A DNA stretch of 64,000 bases from Streptomyces sp. YS415 (GTDB taxonomy: Bacteria; Actinomycetota; Actinomycetes; Streptomycetales; Streptomycetaceae), in the NCBI RefSeq assembly GCF_023544665.1, contig NZ_JAMJFL010000003.1, positions 124,001 through 188,000 of the forward strand. Direction: 5' to 3'. Both the position numbers and the translations under genes were made by a program. Every line of letters begins with the position of its first letter. The first letter of the stretch is position 1. This document shows, one piece after another, positions 56,355 to 64,000 of this stretch. The notes under the pieces were generated by a model. It was not told the origin of the DNA and did not search any database. It was given only the letters and a program-made list of their open reading frames with translations.

Positions 56355-56398
56355 ATGGGCCGGTCCCACCCCCCGTGGAGGTGGTGGGACCGGCCCAT
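56355..56398 (+). terminator. Terminator after dxs
   Basis: A perfect 16-bp stem ATGGGCCGGTCCCACC / GGTGGGACCGGCCCAT around a 12-base loop, 10 bases after the stop. Confidence 0.87.
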
Positions 56399-56482
56399 CC
56401 GTGTGACCTCGCTGGTGTCAGGGCATACGCACCACGCCCCCTCTCGATCATGTCGAGGACGACAAGCGTCGGAGGTACGCCC

Positions 56483-58006
56483 ATGAGCAGCACCCTCTTC
56501 CGGACGAAGAAGGTCGAGCAGTCCATCCTCGATACCGAGGAACCCGAGCACGCACTGAAGAAATCCCTGTCCGCGCTCGATCTGACGGTCTTCGGCGTCG
56601 GTGTCATCATCGGCACCGGAATCTTCGTCCTGACCGGCACCGTCGCCAAGAACAACGCCGGCCCCGCCGTCGCGCTGGCCTTCATCGCGGCCGGCGTCGC
56701 CTGCGCGCTCGCCGCGCTGTGCTACGCCGAGTTCGCCTCCACCCTGCCGGTGGCGGGATCGGCGTACACCTTCTCGTACGCCTCCCTCGGGGAACTGCCC
56801 GCCTGGATCATCGGCTGGGACCTCGTCCTGGAGTTCGCGCTCGGTACGGCGGTGGTGGCCGTCGGCTGGTCCGGCTATGTCGCCTCGCTGATGGACAACG
56901 CGGGGTGGCACCTGCCCGACGCGCTCGGATCGAGGGACGGGGCCGACGGATTCGGCTTCGACATCCTCGCCGCCGCGCTCGTGCTGGTGCTCACGGCGAT
57001 CCTGGTGCTCGGCACCAAGCTCTCCGCGCGGGTCACCTCCGTGGTCGTGGCGATCAAGGTGACGGTCGTCCTGACCGTGATCATCGCGGGCGCCTTCTTC
57101 ATCAAGGGCGACAACTACGACCCGTTCGTCCCCAAGGCGCAGCCGGTGGACGCGGGCGACAGCCTGGACGCTCCGCTGATCCAGCTGATCTTCGGCTGGG
57201 CGCCCTCCAACTTCGGTGTGATGGGCATCTTCACCGCGGCCTCCGTCGTCTTCTTCGCCTTCATCGGCTTCGACGTCGTCGCCACGGCCGCGGAGGAGAC
57301 CAAGAACCCGCAGCGCGACATGCCCCGCGGCATCATCGGATCGCTCATCATCTGCACCGTCCTGTACGTCGCGGTGTCCATCGTGGTGACCGGCATGCAG
57401 CACTACACCGACCTGTCGATCACCGCCCCGCTCGCCGACGCCTTCAAGGCCACCGGGCATCCCTGGTTCGCGGGCTTCATCAGCTTCGGCGCCGCGGTCG
57501 GCCTGACGACGGTCTGCATGATCCTGCTCCTCGGCCAGACCCGGGTGTTCTTCGCGATGAGCCGCGACGGACTGCTGCCGCGCTTCTTCTCCCAGGTCCA
57601 CCCGCGGTTCAAGACCCCGCACCGGCCCACCATCCTGCTCGGTGTGCTCATCGCGATCCTCGCGGGCTTCACCCCGCTGAGCGAACTGGCCGAACTCGTC
57701 AACATCGGCACCCTGTTCGCCTTCGTGGTCGTCGCCATCGGCGTGATCATCCTCCGCCGCACCCGCCCCGACCTGCACCGGGCCTTCCGCACCCCCTGGG
57801 TGCCGGTCATCCCGATCCTGTCGGTGTGCGCCTCGCTGTGGCTGATGCTGAACCTGCCCGCCGAGACCTGGCTCCGGTTCGCCCTCTGGATGGCGGCGGG
57901 CTTCGTCGTCTACTTCCTGTACGGCAGGGGCCACAGCCGTCTGGGCCGCGCCCAGGAGACCTCGGTCGGCCAGGTCGTGCAGCCGCCGCGGGGTGACGCG
58001 GAGTAG
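56483..58006 (+). CDS. APC family amino acid permease (cationic amino acid type)
   Basis: 507 aa with at least 12 predicted membrane helices. Consensus GVGVIIGTGIFVLTGTVAKNNAGPAVALAFIAAGVACALAALCYAEFASTLPVAGSAYTF is the first-helix region of APC/CAT transporters. FFAFIGFDVVATAAEETKNPQRDMPRGI is the second conserved block. ATG 56483 has GGAGG 8 bases upstream. The substrate is not defined by sequence; CAT-like members move Arg/Lys or other amino acids. Confidence 0.9.
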   Translation: MSSTLFRTKKVEQSILDTEEPEHALKKSLSALDLTVFGVGVIIGTGIFVLTGTVAKNNAGPAVALAFIAAGVACALAALCYAEFASTLPVAGSAYTFSYASLGELPAWIIGWDLVLEFALGTAVVAVGWSGYVASLMDNAGWHLPDALGSRDGADGFGFDILAAALVLVLTAILVLGTKLSARVTSVVVAIKVTVVLTVIIAGAFFIKGDNYDPFVPKAQPVDAGDSLDAPLIQLIFGWAPSNFGVMGIFTAASVVFFAFIGFDVVATAAEETKNPQRDMPRGIIGSLIICTVLYVAVSIVVTGMQHYTDLSITAPLADAFKATGHPWFAGFISFGAAVGLTTVCMILLLGQTRVFFAMSRDGLLPRFFSQVHPRFKTPHRPTILLGVLIAILAGFTPLSELAELVNIGTLFAFVVVAIGVIILRRTRPDLHRAFRTPWVPVIPILSVCASLWLMLNLPAETWLRFALWMAAGFVVYFLYGRGHSRLGRAQETSVGQVVQPPRGDAE

Positions 58007-58079
58007 CGTCGCCGTTTCCGCTCCGGCCCCGTATGTCCCGCTCAGGCAGGGACTGCGGGGCCGGATAGCGTGCACTTCC

Positions 58080-59507
58080 ATGTACGCCGAGCCCCTCGCC
58101 CAGCAACGCTCCGTGACTCCGCCGCGAGCCGGCCGGGGCTACTGGCGCCGGCTGCTGCCGCTGCTGGCGGCGCTCGCCTGCCTCACCCGCGTCCCGTCCT
58201 TCGCCCACCCCCTGTGGAACCCCGACGAGGGGTATCTCGCCGTCCAGGCGCGCATGCTGGCCCACGGCGGAGAGCTGTACGAGACGGTCGTGGACCGCAA
58301 GCCACCGCTCGTACCGTGGCTCTACCAGGGGGCGTTCGCGCTGGCGGGCTCCGACTCGCTGGTGTCGGTGCGGCTGCTGGCGGTCCTGGCCCACCTGCTG
58401 ACCGCGGCCCTCCTCGCCGCACTGGCCCGCCGCCGCTGGGGCGACACCGCGGGCCGCACGGCGGGCGTGCTGTATCTGCTGATCTCCGTCGGCCTGAACC
58501 CCGAGGACGCGCAGGCGGCGGGCTTCGAGGTGTTCATGCTGCCGTGCACGGCGGCCGCCGTGTGGTGCGCGGACCGGGGGCGCTGGGCCGCGGCGGGGGC
58601 GGCCGTCGGCTGCGCGTTCCTCGCCAAGCAGACCGGCGCGGCGGTGCTGCTGCCGGTGCTGTGGCTGTGCGGGGCGTCCTGGGGCGGGCTGCTGCGGCTC
58701 GGCGCGGGGGCGCTGGTGCCGGTGCTGTCGGCGGCGGTACTGACCGACCCGGCGGGCTTCCTGTTCTGGACGGTCACCGGATCGGGCGCGTACGCGTCCT
58801 TCACCGGCTCCGAACTCCACGTCCTGGCCCGGGCGGTGGCCAACACGGCGCTCCTGGCGGCGGCCTGCGCGGGGGTGCTCCCGCTGGTGGCGCGGGCCCG
58901 TACCGGAGCGGCGGACCTGTGGCTGTGGCTGGCGTCGGCGGCCGGGGCGGTCGCCCTGGGCTTCCACTTCTTCGGCCACTACTACCTGCAACTGACCCCG
59001 CCGCTCGCCCTGCTGGCGACAGCGGCGCTGCGGACCGTGCCCCGGGCCCGCCGGACCCGCGCCCTCGTGACCTCGGCCTGCTGCTGCGCCCTGTTCCTGA
59101 CCTGGGGCCTGCTCGCCCCCCGCCCGGAGCTGACCCACGCCCAGCGCCTGGCGGACGCGATCGGCCGCCGCACCACGCCGGACGACCGGATCCTGTTGTG
59201 GGGGATACACCCGGAGACGTACTGGCTGGCCCACCGCGCCCCCGCCACCCGCTATCTGACGGCGGGTCTGCTGACGAACTACAGCGGCGGCCGGGACGGG
59301 CCGGGCGTGGGCGAGAAGTACGCCATGGAGGGCGCCTGGGCCACGCTCCACCGGGAACTGGCCACCCACCCGCCCCGGTTGATCGTGGACGACTCCCGGG
59401 GCAAGCCGTACGCCCCGGACCGCATCAGGTCCCTGCGCCGGCTGCTGGCGGGGTACGAGGAAGTGGCGGTGGTGGACGGCGCCGTACTGCACGCCCGGGC
59501 GCGGTAG
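58080..59507 (+). CDS. GT39-like membrane glycosyltransferase
   Basis: 475 aa with about 8-10 hydrophobic segments, resembling the ArnT/PMT_2 (GT39/GT83) family. The first loop has HPLWNPDEGYLAVQARMLAHGGELYETVVDRKPPLVPWLYQ with the conserved acidic DE and the RKPP motif. These use lipid-linked sugars outside the membrane. The C-terminal 130 residues are a soluble domain (DRILLWGIHPETYWLAHRAPATRYL). TAGCGT lies 8 bases before ATG 58080 and no Shine-Dalgarno is seen, so a leaderless mRNA is likely. Confidence 0.8.
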   Translation: MYAEPLAQQRSVTPPRAGRGYWRRLLPLLAALACLTRVPSFAHPLWNPDEGYLAVQARMLAHGGELYETVVDRKPPLVPWLYQGAFALAGSDSLVSVRLLAVLAHLLTAALLAALARRRWGDTAGRTAGVLYLLISVGLNPEDAQAAGFEVFMLPCTAAAVWCADRGRWAAAGAAVGCAFLAKQTGAAVLLPVLWLCGASWGGLLRLGAGALVPVLSAAVLTDPAGFLFWTVTGSGAYASFTGSELHVLARAVANTALLAAACAGVLPLVARARTGAADLWLWLASAAGAVALGFHFFGHYYLQLTPPLALLATAALRTVPRARRTRALVTSACCCALFLTWGLLAPRPELTHAQRLADAIGRRTTPDDRILLWGIHPETYWLAHRAPATRYLTAGLLTNYSGGRDGPGVGEKYAMEGAWATLHRELATHPPRLIVDDSRGKPYAPDRIRSLRRLLAGYEEVAVVDGAVLHARAR

Positions 59508-59876
59508 TCACGGCCGTACCGTCCGCGGCCCCGCCACCTCCGCCCCCAGCTCCGCCACCCGCCGCCGCAGCTCCCGGTCCGCCGTCACCACCAGGCACGG
59601 GCGCCCGTCCGCCCGCCCGGCGACCAGATCCACCATGTGGTCGTCCCCGCTGCCCTGGGCGGACTCCACCCGCACCCCCGCCACCGACGGGACCCCGCGG
59701 GCCGCGCCCTCCACCACCAGCACGATCTCGGCCGGTCCCGGCAGCCCCGGCACCCCGTCCGCCGCCAGCCGGTCCCGCAGCCGCTCGGCGGCCCCCTTCC
59801 GGTCCCGCCACCAGCCGTCCGGCACCGACCCGACGACGTTCGCCGCGTCGACGATCACCAACAAGGCAGACTCCAT
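59508..59876 (-). CDS. NYN/PIN-like domain protein
   Basis: 122 aa. It has the acidic pattern of NYN (PIN-like RNase) domains: VIVDAANVVG with Asp near residue 10, VESAQGSGDDHMVDLV, and VTADRELRRRVAELGAEVAGPRTV. Catalytic aspartates are in place, so nuclease activity is possible. It is converging immediately with the GT39 gene (stops adjacent) and divergent from the next gene, with a 51-base gap. Confidence 0.7.
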   Translation of the reverse strand: MESALLVIVDAANVVGSVPDGWWRDRKGAAERLRDRLAADGVPGLPGPAEIVLVVEGAARGVPSVAGVRVESAQGSGDDHMVDLVAGRADGRPCLVVTADRELRRRVAELGAEVAGPRTVRP

Positions 59877-59927
59877 GGCCCCAGGGTCGCACGCGGTGCC
59901 CGGGGCGCCCCCGTCTACAGTGATCCG

Positions 59928-60941
59928 GTGAACGGCGACTGGCTCATACGCGGTCGGGATGGCCGCCTCAGCGTCTACTGGCACACCAAGGACGCCGTCC
60001 TGTGCCGGGCGGAGCACGTCCCCGGGGGTCCCTGGGACGCCCCGCGCCGGGTGGGCGGCGAGCAGAAGGTGCAGCCCGGATTCGCCCTGGGCCAGGGCGC
60101 GGACGGGTACACCCATCTGGTCGCCTGGCGGCCCACTCGTCCGGGTGAATCGGGCCTGGTGCATTCCACGCACTTCCGCCCGCTGCTGGCCGCCCTGGAC
60201 TGGCTGCCCGTAGGCCACCCCGACAAGCAGGGCGAGCGCACCGGCACCCCGGCCGTCGCCGTCGACACCGAGGGCCGCGCCTACCTCTTCGTACGCAATC
60301 GCGGTCAGGGCGTCCACACCGTCAACCAGAAGGAACGCGGCGGCTGGAACGGCTGGCACGACCTGAAGGGCTCCGAGGTGGCGGACCAACTCGTCGCCGT
60401 CACCGCGGAGTCGGGCCTGGTCCAGGTGTACGCGACCGCTCCCACCGGGGTGCTGCGCTGGCTCCAGGAGGAGCCGGGCGGCCGCCCGGTCGCGGCCGAC
60501 CCTCTGGCCGTACGGATCGCTCCGGGCACCCTGAGCGCCCTGCCGACCTCGAAGGAGCACACGACGCTCTTCTTCGCCGACCCCGAGGGCATGCTGCACG
60601 CCTGGCGGTCGGACGGCGACCCGCTGCCCCTGCTCGCCGCCGCGGGCCCCGGCCGGGTGTCCGCCGTCCGCTGGGTGCTGGACGGCCACGACTGCACCCT
60701 GCTCGCCCAGCGCTCCTCCTCCGGCCGGGTCGCGTTCGCCGCGTATCCGACGCAGCGGGAGTCGGCGGGCCTGTGGTGGACGGAGTCGGGGCCGGCCCTG
60801 CCGGCGGGCACGCGGGTCGCCGTGGCGGAGGACGCGGCGGGCCGGGTGGTGGCCGCCAGCCTGACCCCGGACGGCGTGCTGCGCCTGGCCCGGCAGAAGG
60901 AGGAACCGGGTCTCGCGCTGGCCGCCTGGCAGGAGGTCTGA
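59928..60941 (+). CDS. Putative beta-propeller protein, unknown function
   Basis: 337 aa, cytosolic (no signal). A series of WxxxDxxG-like strands (DGRLSVYWHTKDAVLCRAEHVPGGPW, DGYTHLVAWRP, EGRAYLFVRNRGQGVHTVNQKERGGWNGWHDL, GLVQVYATAPTGVLRWLQ, GMLHAWRSDGDPLPL) suggests a PLL-like lectin or sialidase-type beta-propeller. GTG 59928 is preceded by TACAGT at 59916-59921 and no Shine-Dalgarno, so translation is probably leaderless. The function is not known. Confidence 0.65.
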   Translation: MNGDWLIRGRDGRLSVYWHTKDAVLCRAEHVPGGPWDAPRRVGGEQKVQPGFALGQGADGYTHLVAWRPTRPGESGLVHSTHFRPLLAALDWLPVGHPDKQGERTGTPAVAVDTEGRAYLFVRNRGQGVHTVNQKERGGWNGWHDLKGSEVADQLVAVTAESGLVQVYATAPTGVLRWLQEEPGGRPVAADPLAVRIAPGTLSALPTSKEHTTLFFADPEGMLHAWRSDGDPLPLLAAAGPGRVSAVRWVLDGHDCTLLAQRSSSGRVAFAAYPTQRESAGLWWTESGPALPAGTRVAVAEDAAGRVVAASLTPDGVLRLARQKEEPGLALAAWQEV

Positions 60942-60946
60942 GGAAC

Positions 60947-60986
60947 GCGAGGAGGGCCCCCGCCGGTCGGCGGGGGCCCTCCTCGC
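60947..60986. terminator. Bidirectional terminator
   Basis: A perfect 18-bp stem beginning GCGAGGAGGGCCCCCGCC with a GGTC loop lies between the convergent beta-propeller and fadB genes. Confidence 0.9.
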
Positions 60987-60995
60987 TCTGTGCTG

Positions 60996-63125
60996 TTACG
61001 CGGGGACCGAGGCCACGCCCGGCGCCAGGAACTTCTTGCCGTTCACGCGCTCCGAGACACCCTCGCGGTCCAGGTACGGCGTGATGCCGCCCAGGTGGAA
61101 GGGCCAGCCGGCGCCCGTGATCAGGCACAGGTCGATGTCCTGGGCCTCGGCGACGACACCCTCGTCGAGCATGAGCCCGATCTCCTGGGCGACGGCGTCG
61201 AGGACCCGCGCGCGGACCTGCTCCTCGGTCAGGACGACATCGCCCTGCTTCAGCAGCGCGGCGACCTCCGGGTCCAGCTCCGGCTTGCCGGAGTCGTAGA
61301 CGTAGAACCCGCGCTTGCCCGCCTTGACGACGGCGGCGAGGTTCGGGGAGACCGTGAAGCGGTCCGGGAAGGCCCGGTTGAGGGTCTCCGAGACGTGCAG
61401 ACCGATCGCGGGACCGACCAGCTCCAGCAGCACCAGCGGGGACATCGGCAGACCGAGCGGCTCGATGGCCTTCTCGGCGGTCTCGACCGGGGTGCCCTCG
61501 TCGATGACGTTCTGGATCTCGCCCATGAAGCGGGTGAGGATGCGGTTCACGACGAACGCCGGGGCGTCCTTCGTCAGGACCGCGGTCTTCTTCAGCTTCT
61601 TGGCGACGGCGAACGCCGTGGCCAGCGAGGCGTCGTCGGTCTTCTCACCGCGGACGATCTCCAGCAGCGGCAGGATCGCGACCGGGTTGAAGAAGTGGAA
61701 GCCCACGACCCGCTCGGGGTTCTTCAGCTTCGACGCCATCTCGGAGACTGAGAGCGAGGAGGTGTTGGTGGCGAGGATCGCGTGCGCCGGGGCGACCGCC
61801 TCGACCTCCGCGAACACCTGCTGCTTGACGCCGATCTCCTCGAACACGGCCTCGATGATGAAGTCCGCGTCGGAGAAGCCCTCGGCCTTGTCCAGCACAC
61901 CGGTGACCAGGGCCTTGAGGCGGTTGGCCTTGTCCTGGTTGATCCGGCCCTTGCCGAGCAGCTTCTCGATCTCGGCGTGGACGTAGCCCACGCCCTTGTC
62001 GACGCGCTCCTGGTCGATGTCGGTCAGCACGACCGGCACCTCCAGACGGCGCAGGAAGAGCAGCGCGAGCTGGGAGGCCATCAGACCGGCGCCGACGACA
62101 CCGACCTTGGTGACCGGACGGGCCAGGTTCTTGTCCGGGGCACCGGCCGGGCGCTTGGCGCGCTTCTGCACCAGGTTGAAGGCGTAGATGCCGGCGCGCA
62201 GTTCGCCGCCCATGATCAGGTCGGCGAGCGCCTGGTCCTCGGCGTCGAAGCCCTGCTGCAGGTCGCCGTTCTTGGCGGCCGCGATGATGTCCAGGGCGCG
62301 GTAGGCGGCCGGGGCGGCGCCGTGCACCTTGGAATCCGCGATGAAGCGGCCCTTGGCGACGGCCTGGTCCCAGGCCTCGCCGCGGTCGATCGACGGGCGG
62401 TCGACGACGATCTCGCCCTTGAGGACGGCGGCCGTCCACAGCAGCGACTGCTCCAGGAAGTCCGCGCCCTCGAAGATCGCGTCGGCGATCCCGAGCTCGT
62501 AGACCTGCTCGCCCTTGAGCTGCTTGTTCTGGTTGAGGCTGTTCTCGATGATCACCGAGACGGCCTTCTCGGGGCCGATCAGGTTCGGCAGGATCGTGCA
62601 GCCGCCCCAGCCGGGCACCAGACCGAGGAAGACCTCGGGCAGCGAGAACGCCGGGAGCGCCTTGGAGACGGTCCGGTACCGGCAGTGCAGGCCGACCTCG
62701 ACGCCACCGCCCATCGCGGCACCGTTGTAGTACGCGAAGGTCGGCACCGCGAGACCCGCGAGGCGCTTGAAGACCTCGTGGCCGCCCTTGCCGATGGCCA
62801 GCGCGTCCTGGTGCTCCTTCAGCAGCTCGACGCCCTTGAGGTCGGCGCCGACCGCGAAGATGAACGGCTTGCCGGTGATGCCGACGCCGACGATGTCACC
62901 GGCCGCGGCCTCCGCCTCGACCTGGTCGATGGCGGTGTCCAGGTTCGCCAGCGACTGCGGGCCGAAGGTGGTCGGCTTGGTGTGGTCGAAGCCGTTGTCC
63001 AGCGTGATCAGGGCGAAGCGCCCGGCGCCGAACGGCAGGTCGAGGTGGCGTACGTGCGCGGACGTGACGACCTCGTCGGGGAACAGCTCGGCCGCGCCCT
63101 TCAGGAGCTCAGCGGTGGTGCTCAC
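60996..63125 (-). CDS. fadB: Fatty acid oxidation complex alpha subunit (enoyl-CoA hydratase / 3-hydroxyacyl-CoA dehydrogenase)
   Basis: 709 aa from GTG 63123-63125. N-terminal crotonase domain (residues about 20-230) with GITGKPFIFAVGADLKGVELL and YYNGAAMGGGVEVGLHCRYR...FSLPEVFLGLVPGWGG. Then comes a 3-hydroxyacyl-CoA dehydrogenase (residues about 345-620) with VGVVGAGLMASQLALLFLRR, NTSSLSVSEMASKLKNPERVVGFHFFNPV and DAPAFVVNRILTRFMGE. It hydrates enoyl-CoA and oxidises 3-hydroxyacyl-CoA in beta-oxidation. It overlaps the fadA stop by GTGA. Confidence 0.93.
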   Translation of the reverse strand: MSTTAELLKGAAELFPDEVVTSAHVRHLDLPFGAGRFALITLDNGFDHTKPTTFGPQSLANLDTAIDQVEAEAAAGDIVGVGITGKPFIFAVGADLKGVELLKEHQDALAIGKGGHEVFKRLAGLAVPTFAYYNGAAMGGGVEVGLHCRYRTVSKALPAFSLPEVFLGLVPGWGGCTILPNLIGPEKAVSVIIENSLNQNKQLKGEQVYELGIADAIFEGADFLEQSLLWTAAVLKGEIVVDRPSIDRGEAWDQAVAKGRFIADSKVHGAAPAAYRALDIIAAAKNGDLQQGFDAEDQALADLIMGGELRAGIYAFNLVQKRAKRPAGAPDKNLARPVTKVGVVGAGLMASQLALLFLRRLEVPVVLTDIDQERVDKGVGYVHAEIEKLLGKGRINQDKANRLKALVTGVLDKAEGFSDADFIIEAVFEEIGVKQQVFAEVEAVAPAHAILATNTSSLSVSEMASKLKNPERVVGFHFFNPVAILPLLEIVRGEKTDDASLATAFAVAKKLKKTAVLTKDAPAFVVNRILTRFMGEIQNVIDEGTPVETAEKAIEPLGLPMSPLVLLELVGPAIGLHVSETLNRAFPDRFTVSPNLAAVVKAGKRGFYVYDSGKPELDPEVAALLKQGDVVLTEEQVRARVLDAVAQEIGLMLDEGVVAEAQDIDLCLITGAGWPFHLGGITPYLDREGVSERVNGKKFLAPGVASVPA

Positions 63126-64000
63126 TTGTTGCCTCCGTCGAAGTGCGGGTTCTCCCAGATGACCGTCGCGCCCATGCCGAAGCCGACGCACATGGTGACC
63201 AGGCCGTAGCGGACGTGCGGCTGCTCCTCGAACTGGCGGGCCAGCTGCGTCATCAGACGCACACCGGAGGAGGCCAGCGGGTGCCCGAAGGCGATGGCGC
63301 CGCCGTACTGGTTGACGCGCGCGTCGTCGTCGGCGATGCCGTAGTGGTCGAGGAAGGCCAGGACCTGGACGGCGAAGGCCTCGTTGATCTCGAAGAGGTT
63401 GATGTCCTCGATCGACAGGCCGGCCTTGGCGAGGGCCTTCTCGGTGGCCGGGATCGGGCCGTAGCCCATGACCTCCGGCTCGACGCCCGCGAAGGCGTAG
63501 GAGACGAGGCGCATCTTCACCGGGAGGCCGTGCTCCCGGGCGAAGTCCTCGGAGGCGATGATCGAGGCGGTGGCGCCGTCGTTCAGACCGGCCGCGTTAC
63601 CGGCGGTGACCCGGCCGTGGACGCGGAACGGGGTCTTGAGACCGGCCAGGTTCTCCAGCGTGGTGCCCGGGCGCATCGGCTCGTCGGCGGTGACCAGGCC
63701 CCAGCCCGTCTCCCCGGCCTCCGGGTTGGTGCGGCGCACCGAGACCGGCACCAGGTCGGCCTGGATCTTGCCGTTGGCGTACGCCTTGGCGGCCTTCTCC
63801 TGCGAGCGCACGGCGTACTCGTCGGCGCGCTGCTTGGTGATGTGCGGGTAGCGGTCGTGCAGGTTCTCGGCGGTCATGCCCATGAACAGCGCCGACTCGT
63901 CGACCAGCTTCTCGCTGACGAACCGCGGGTTCGGGTCCACGCCCTCGCCCATCGGGTGGCGGCCCATGTGCTCGACACCACCGGCGATGACGGCGTCGTA
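63122..64000 (-). CDS. fadA: Acetyl-CoA acyltransferase (thiolase), C-terminal part
   Basis: 292 codons plus stop are visible, and the N-terminus lies beyond the right edge. The visible part begins YDAVIAGGVEHMGRHPMGEG. It has the loop-domain LNDGATASIIASEDFAREHG, INEAFAVQ, the catalytic His in GHPLASSGVRLM, and the second catalytic Cys in TMCVGFGMGATVI. The nucleophile Cys domain is off the window. It cleaves 3-ketoacyl-CoA in beta-oxidation and is the first gene of the fadAB operon. Confidence 0.93.
   Translation of the reverse strand, partial: YDAVIAGGVEHMGRHPMGEGVDPNPRFVSEKLVDESALFMGMTAENLHDRYPHITKQRADEYAVRSQEKAAKAYANGKIQADLVPVSVRRTNPEAGETGWGLVTADEPMRPGTTLENLAGLKTPFRVHGRVTAGNAAGLNDGATASIIASEDFAREHGLPVKMRLVSYAFAGVEPEVMGYGPIPATEKALAKAGLSIEDINLFEINEAFAVQVLAFLDHYGIADDDARVNQYGGAIAFGHPLASSGVRLMTQLARQFEEQPHVRYGLVTMCVGFGMGATVIWENPHFDGGNK

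Overview
The window is chromosomal DNA from a Streptomyces. It is GC-rich throughout and has many GTG starts and 4-bp start/stop overlaps. Its gene set is Streptomyces-like: an sflB-type SepF paralogue, arcA-argF, aconitase next to an HTH-fused MurA paralogue, ngcEFG, a rok7B7-like ROK regulator, xylFGH, dxs and fadAB. From about 8.3 kb to the right edge the order matches, as far as I remember, S. coelicolor SCO5967-SCO6027. The left 8 kb has no counterpart I recall at that position and looks like a species-specific insertion. I see no transposases, tRNAs, rRNAs or CRISPR arrays.

Layout. 1-203: the start of a 2-oxoacid:ferredoxin oxidoreductase alpha subunit, running off the left edge. 373-4572: an aromatic (type II) polyketide core of KS-alpha, KS-beta/CLF, ketoreductase (KR) and didomain aromatase/cyclase, with no ACP visible. 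The KR has lost its catalytic Tyr and Lys. 4573-5545: a gene-free stretch with a 45-bp direct repeat and a possible SDR remnant. 5546-8255: an operon of acyl-CoA carboxylase beta and epsilon subunits and an MBL-fold hydrolase. 8375-12722: sflB, an AAA ATPase/MazG-like pair, DUF6099, a minisatellite, a small protein and an F420/LLM oxidoreductase. 12866-16860: the two-gene Hen1-Pnkp RNA repair cassette. 16869-18763: an NAD-kinase-like/SPFH operon. 18893-21664: arcA, argF and an RsbW-like ATPase.

21957-29260 is a CoA-dependent aromatic degradation cluster: enoyl-CoA hydratase, fused flavin monooxygenase/OYE reductase, PaaX-type regulator, aryl-CoA ligase, acyl-CoA dehydrogenase and RidA-type deaminase. 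This set fits the aerobic 2-aminobenzoyl-CoA (anthranilate) route. Two of its promoter regions share a palindrome that may be the PaaX-family operator. 29269-31313: small secreted or membrane proteins (DUF5999, DUF6299, DUF305, DUF6153). 31331-36797: HTH-MurA, DUF4236, an unknown protein and aconitase. The murA and aconitase promoters share a TATCTC-N6-GAGAT palindrome, and the aconitase leader also has an iron-box-like site. 37007-41671: an unknown repeat-rich protein, MoxR ATPase and vWA/metallopeptidase-like operon. A perfect CebR box sits orphaned beside it.

41825-54230 is a carbohydrate region: a secreted GH92 alpha-mannosidase, NgcEFG (GlcNAc/chitobiose import) with a dre-like DasR site, the ROK regulator and XylFGH. 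54419-64000 holds dxs, an amino acid permease, a GT39-like membrane glycosyltransferase, a NYN-domain protein, a putative beta-propeller protein and the fadA-fadB beta-oxidation operon, with fadA cut by the right edge. Strong hairpin terminators separate most transcription units.
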